Shown here: positions 6,098-6,746 of the stretch, piece after piece | Layout: each line of letters starts with the position of its first letter | How positions within the stretch are numbered: the first letter of the stretch is position 1 | Assembly: GCA_023386865.1 (NCBI GenBank) | Contig: JAEWIV010000406.1 | Span: 1 to 6,746, forward strand | From: Pseudomonadota bacterium | GTDB taxonomy: Bacteria; Pseudomonadota; Alphaproteobacteria; Reyranellales; Reyranellaceae | DNA: 6,746 nt | Direction: 5' to 3' | Program-made: the position numbers and the translations under genes | The notes under the pieces: generated by a model | Database searches by the model: none | The model's input: the letters and a program-made list of their open reading frames with translations, nothing else | Told to the model about the DNA's origin: nothing

Positions 6098-6746
6098 GCC
6101 GACCCTCCTTTGTTCAGGATTCGCCAGATCTTTTCGCCGGTGATCGGCATGTCGATGGTGCTGCAGCCGGTCTCGGCCAGGGCGTCGAGCACGGCCGCGA
6201 CCACTGCCGGCGGCGCGCCGACCGCACCGCATTCGCCGGCCCCCTTGGCGCCGAGCGGATTGGTCGTGCAGGGCGCGCTCTCGTCGGTCTCCACGACGAA
6301 GGAGCAGAGATCCGACGCGCGCGGCAGGGCGTAGTCGGCGAAGGAGCCGGTCAGGAGCTGGCCGCTTGCGGCGTCGTAGACGCATCTTTCGATCAGGGCC
6401 TGGCCGATGCCCTGGGCGATGCCGCCATGCGCCTGGCCGTGCACCAGCATCGGATTGATCACGGTGCCGACGTCGTCGACCGCCACGAAGCGGGCGACCC
6501 TGGCGGCGCCGGTGTCGCGATCGATCTCGACCTCGCAGACGTGCACGCCGTTGGGCCAGCTCATGCCCGGCACGGTTTCCTTGTGGCTCGCCTCGATGGC
6601 GCGCTGCGGCTGGCGCTCGACGAGCGCGAACAGATCGATGCCGCGGTCGGTCCCGGTGATCGTCAGCCGGCCGCCCGCCAGCTCGATGTCGCCGGCATCG
6701 GCTTCGAGCGCGTCGGCCGCGAGCTGCCGGGCGCGCTCGGCCAGGC
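6094..6746 (-). CDS. Xanthine dehydrogenase/CO dehydrogenase family molybdopterin-binding large subunit, C-terminal part
   Basis: The frame is open from the TGA at 6094-6096 to the right edge, giving 216 complete visible residues. The N-terminus lies beyond the window; family members are about 750-800 residues, so only the last quarter or so is seen. Signatures are GMSWPNGVHVCEVEIDRDTG, VDDVGTVINPMLVHGQAHGGIAQGIGQAL, then the active-site segment GAKGAGECGAVGAPPAVVAAVLDAL. The Glu in GAGE (codon 6232-6234) matches the catalytic base next to the molybdenum. The C-terminus PITGEKIWRIL is standard. These enzymes hydroxylate aromatic heterocycles, aldehydes or CO using a molybdopterin cytosine dinucleotide cofactor, with FAD and 2Fe-2S subunits encoded elsewhere in the operon. 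The visible part resembles generic aerobic CO dehydrogenase-like members and does not prove CO oxidation. The stop overlaps the start of the quinone reductase gene by four bases (ATGA), so translation is coupled. Confidence 0.93.
   Translation of the reverse strand, partial: LAERARQLAADALEADAGDIELAGGRLTITGTDRGIDLFALVERQPQRAIEASHKETVPGMSWPNGVHVCEVEIDRDTGAARVARFVAVDDVGTVINPMLVHGQAHGGIAQGIGQALIERCVYDAASGQLLTGSFADYALPRASDLCSFVVETDESAPCTTNPLGAKGAGECGAVGAPPAVVAAVLDALAETGCSTIDMPITGEKIWRILNKGGSA
6103..6110 (-). promoter_or_regulatory. Strong ribosome binding site of the quinone reductase gene, inside the upstream gene
   Basis: On the minus strand AAGGAGGG lies five bases before ATG 6097, within the last codons of the molybdopterin subunit gene. 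It decides the start and suggests the quinone reductase is translated strongly on its own as well as by coupling through the ATGA overlap. Confidence 0.8.

Noticed and set aside
4176..6334. Long plus-strand open frames (4176-5057 and 5054-6334) opposite the Bug, quinone reductase and hydroxylase genes
   Set aside because: They span several well-supported minus-strand genes, contain no recognisable domain, and are typical antisense open frames of GC-rich DNA.
6094..6573. GTG at 6573 as the start of a small separate gene
   Set aside because: The same frame stays open to the window edge and encodes continuous hydroxylase-family sequence, so this is an internal codon of a larger gene.
1..6746. 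CRISPR arrays, tRNA/rRNA genes, insertion sequence ends, toxin-antitoxin or phage genes
   Set aside because: I looked for regular repeats, tRNA-like cloverleaf signatures, transposase motifs and small paired genes, and saw none. Almost all bases belong to the genes listed.

Overview
This is a high-GC window (roughly two thirds G+C by eye, strong G/C preference at third codon positions) from a bacterial chromosome. An alphaproteobacterium (Rhizobiales/Rhodospirillales type) is the best guess. The basis is a PA0069-type radical SAM gene near rnhB, a periplasmic Bug/TctC receptor, a CoxL-type molybdenum hydroxylase, and codon use. There is no rRNA or other taxonomic marker, so this is an inference. 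Coding density is very high, and no gap between genes reaches 100 bases.

Left part, plus strand (1-1956): the 3' part of an aminoglycoside phosphotransferase/choline kinase-fold gene runs in from the left edge. It is followed 35 bases later by a complete PA0069-family (SplB-like) radical SAM gene. Middle, minus strand (1964-3326): a predicted outer-membrane beta-barrel protein of the 'neuromedin U'/transporter-like family is followed one base later by a DUF925-type nucleotidyltransferase-fold gene, giving a tightly coupled pair. The pair converges on the radical SAM gene and diverges from rnhB. Plus strand (3399-4061): rnhB, encoding RNase HII with all catalytic residues.

Right part, minus strand (4062-6746): three genes probably transcribed together from beyond the right edge. 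They are the C-terminal end of a xanthine dehydrogenase/CO dehydrogenase-family molybdopterin subunit, an NADPH:quinone reductase-type MDR gene overlapping it by ATGA, and after a 77-base gap a Bug/TctC solute-binding protein. Together they suggest uptake and oxidation of a small organic compound, but the substrate cannot be read from this window.

These are recognisable families, and I see no clear undescribed system: no CRISPR array, insertion sequence, tRNA or phage gene. The points most worth a second look are the altered catalytic motif in the phosphotransferase, the minus-strand pair sitting between two genes that are often neighbours elsewhere, the rnhB/tctC stop codons that abut with no space, and the catabolic-looking right-hand cluster.
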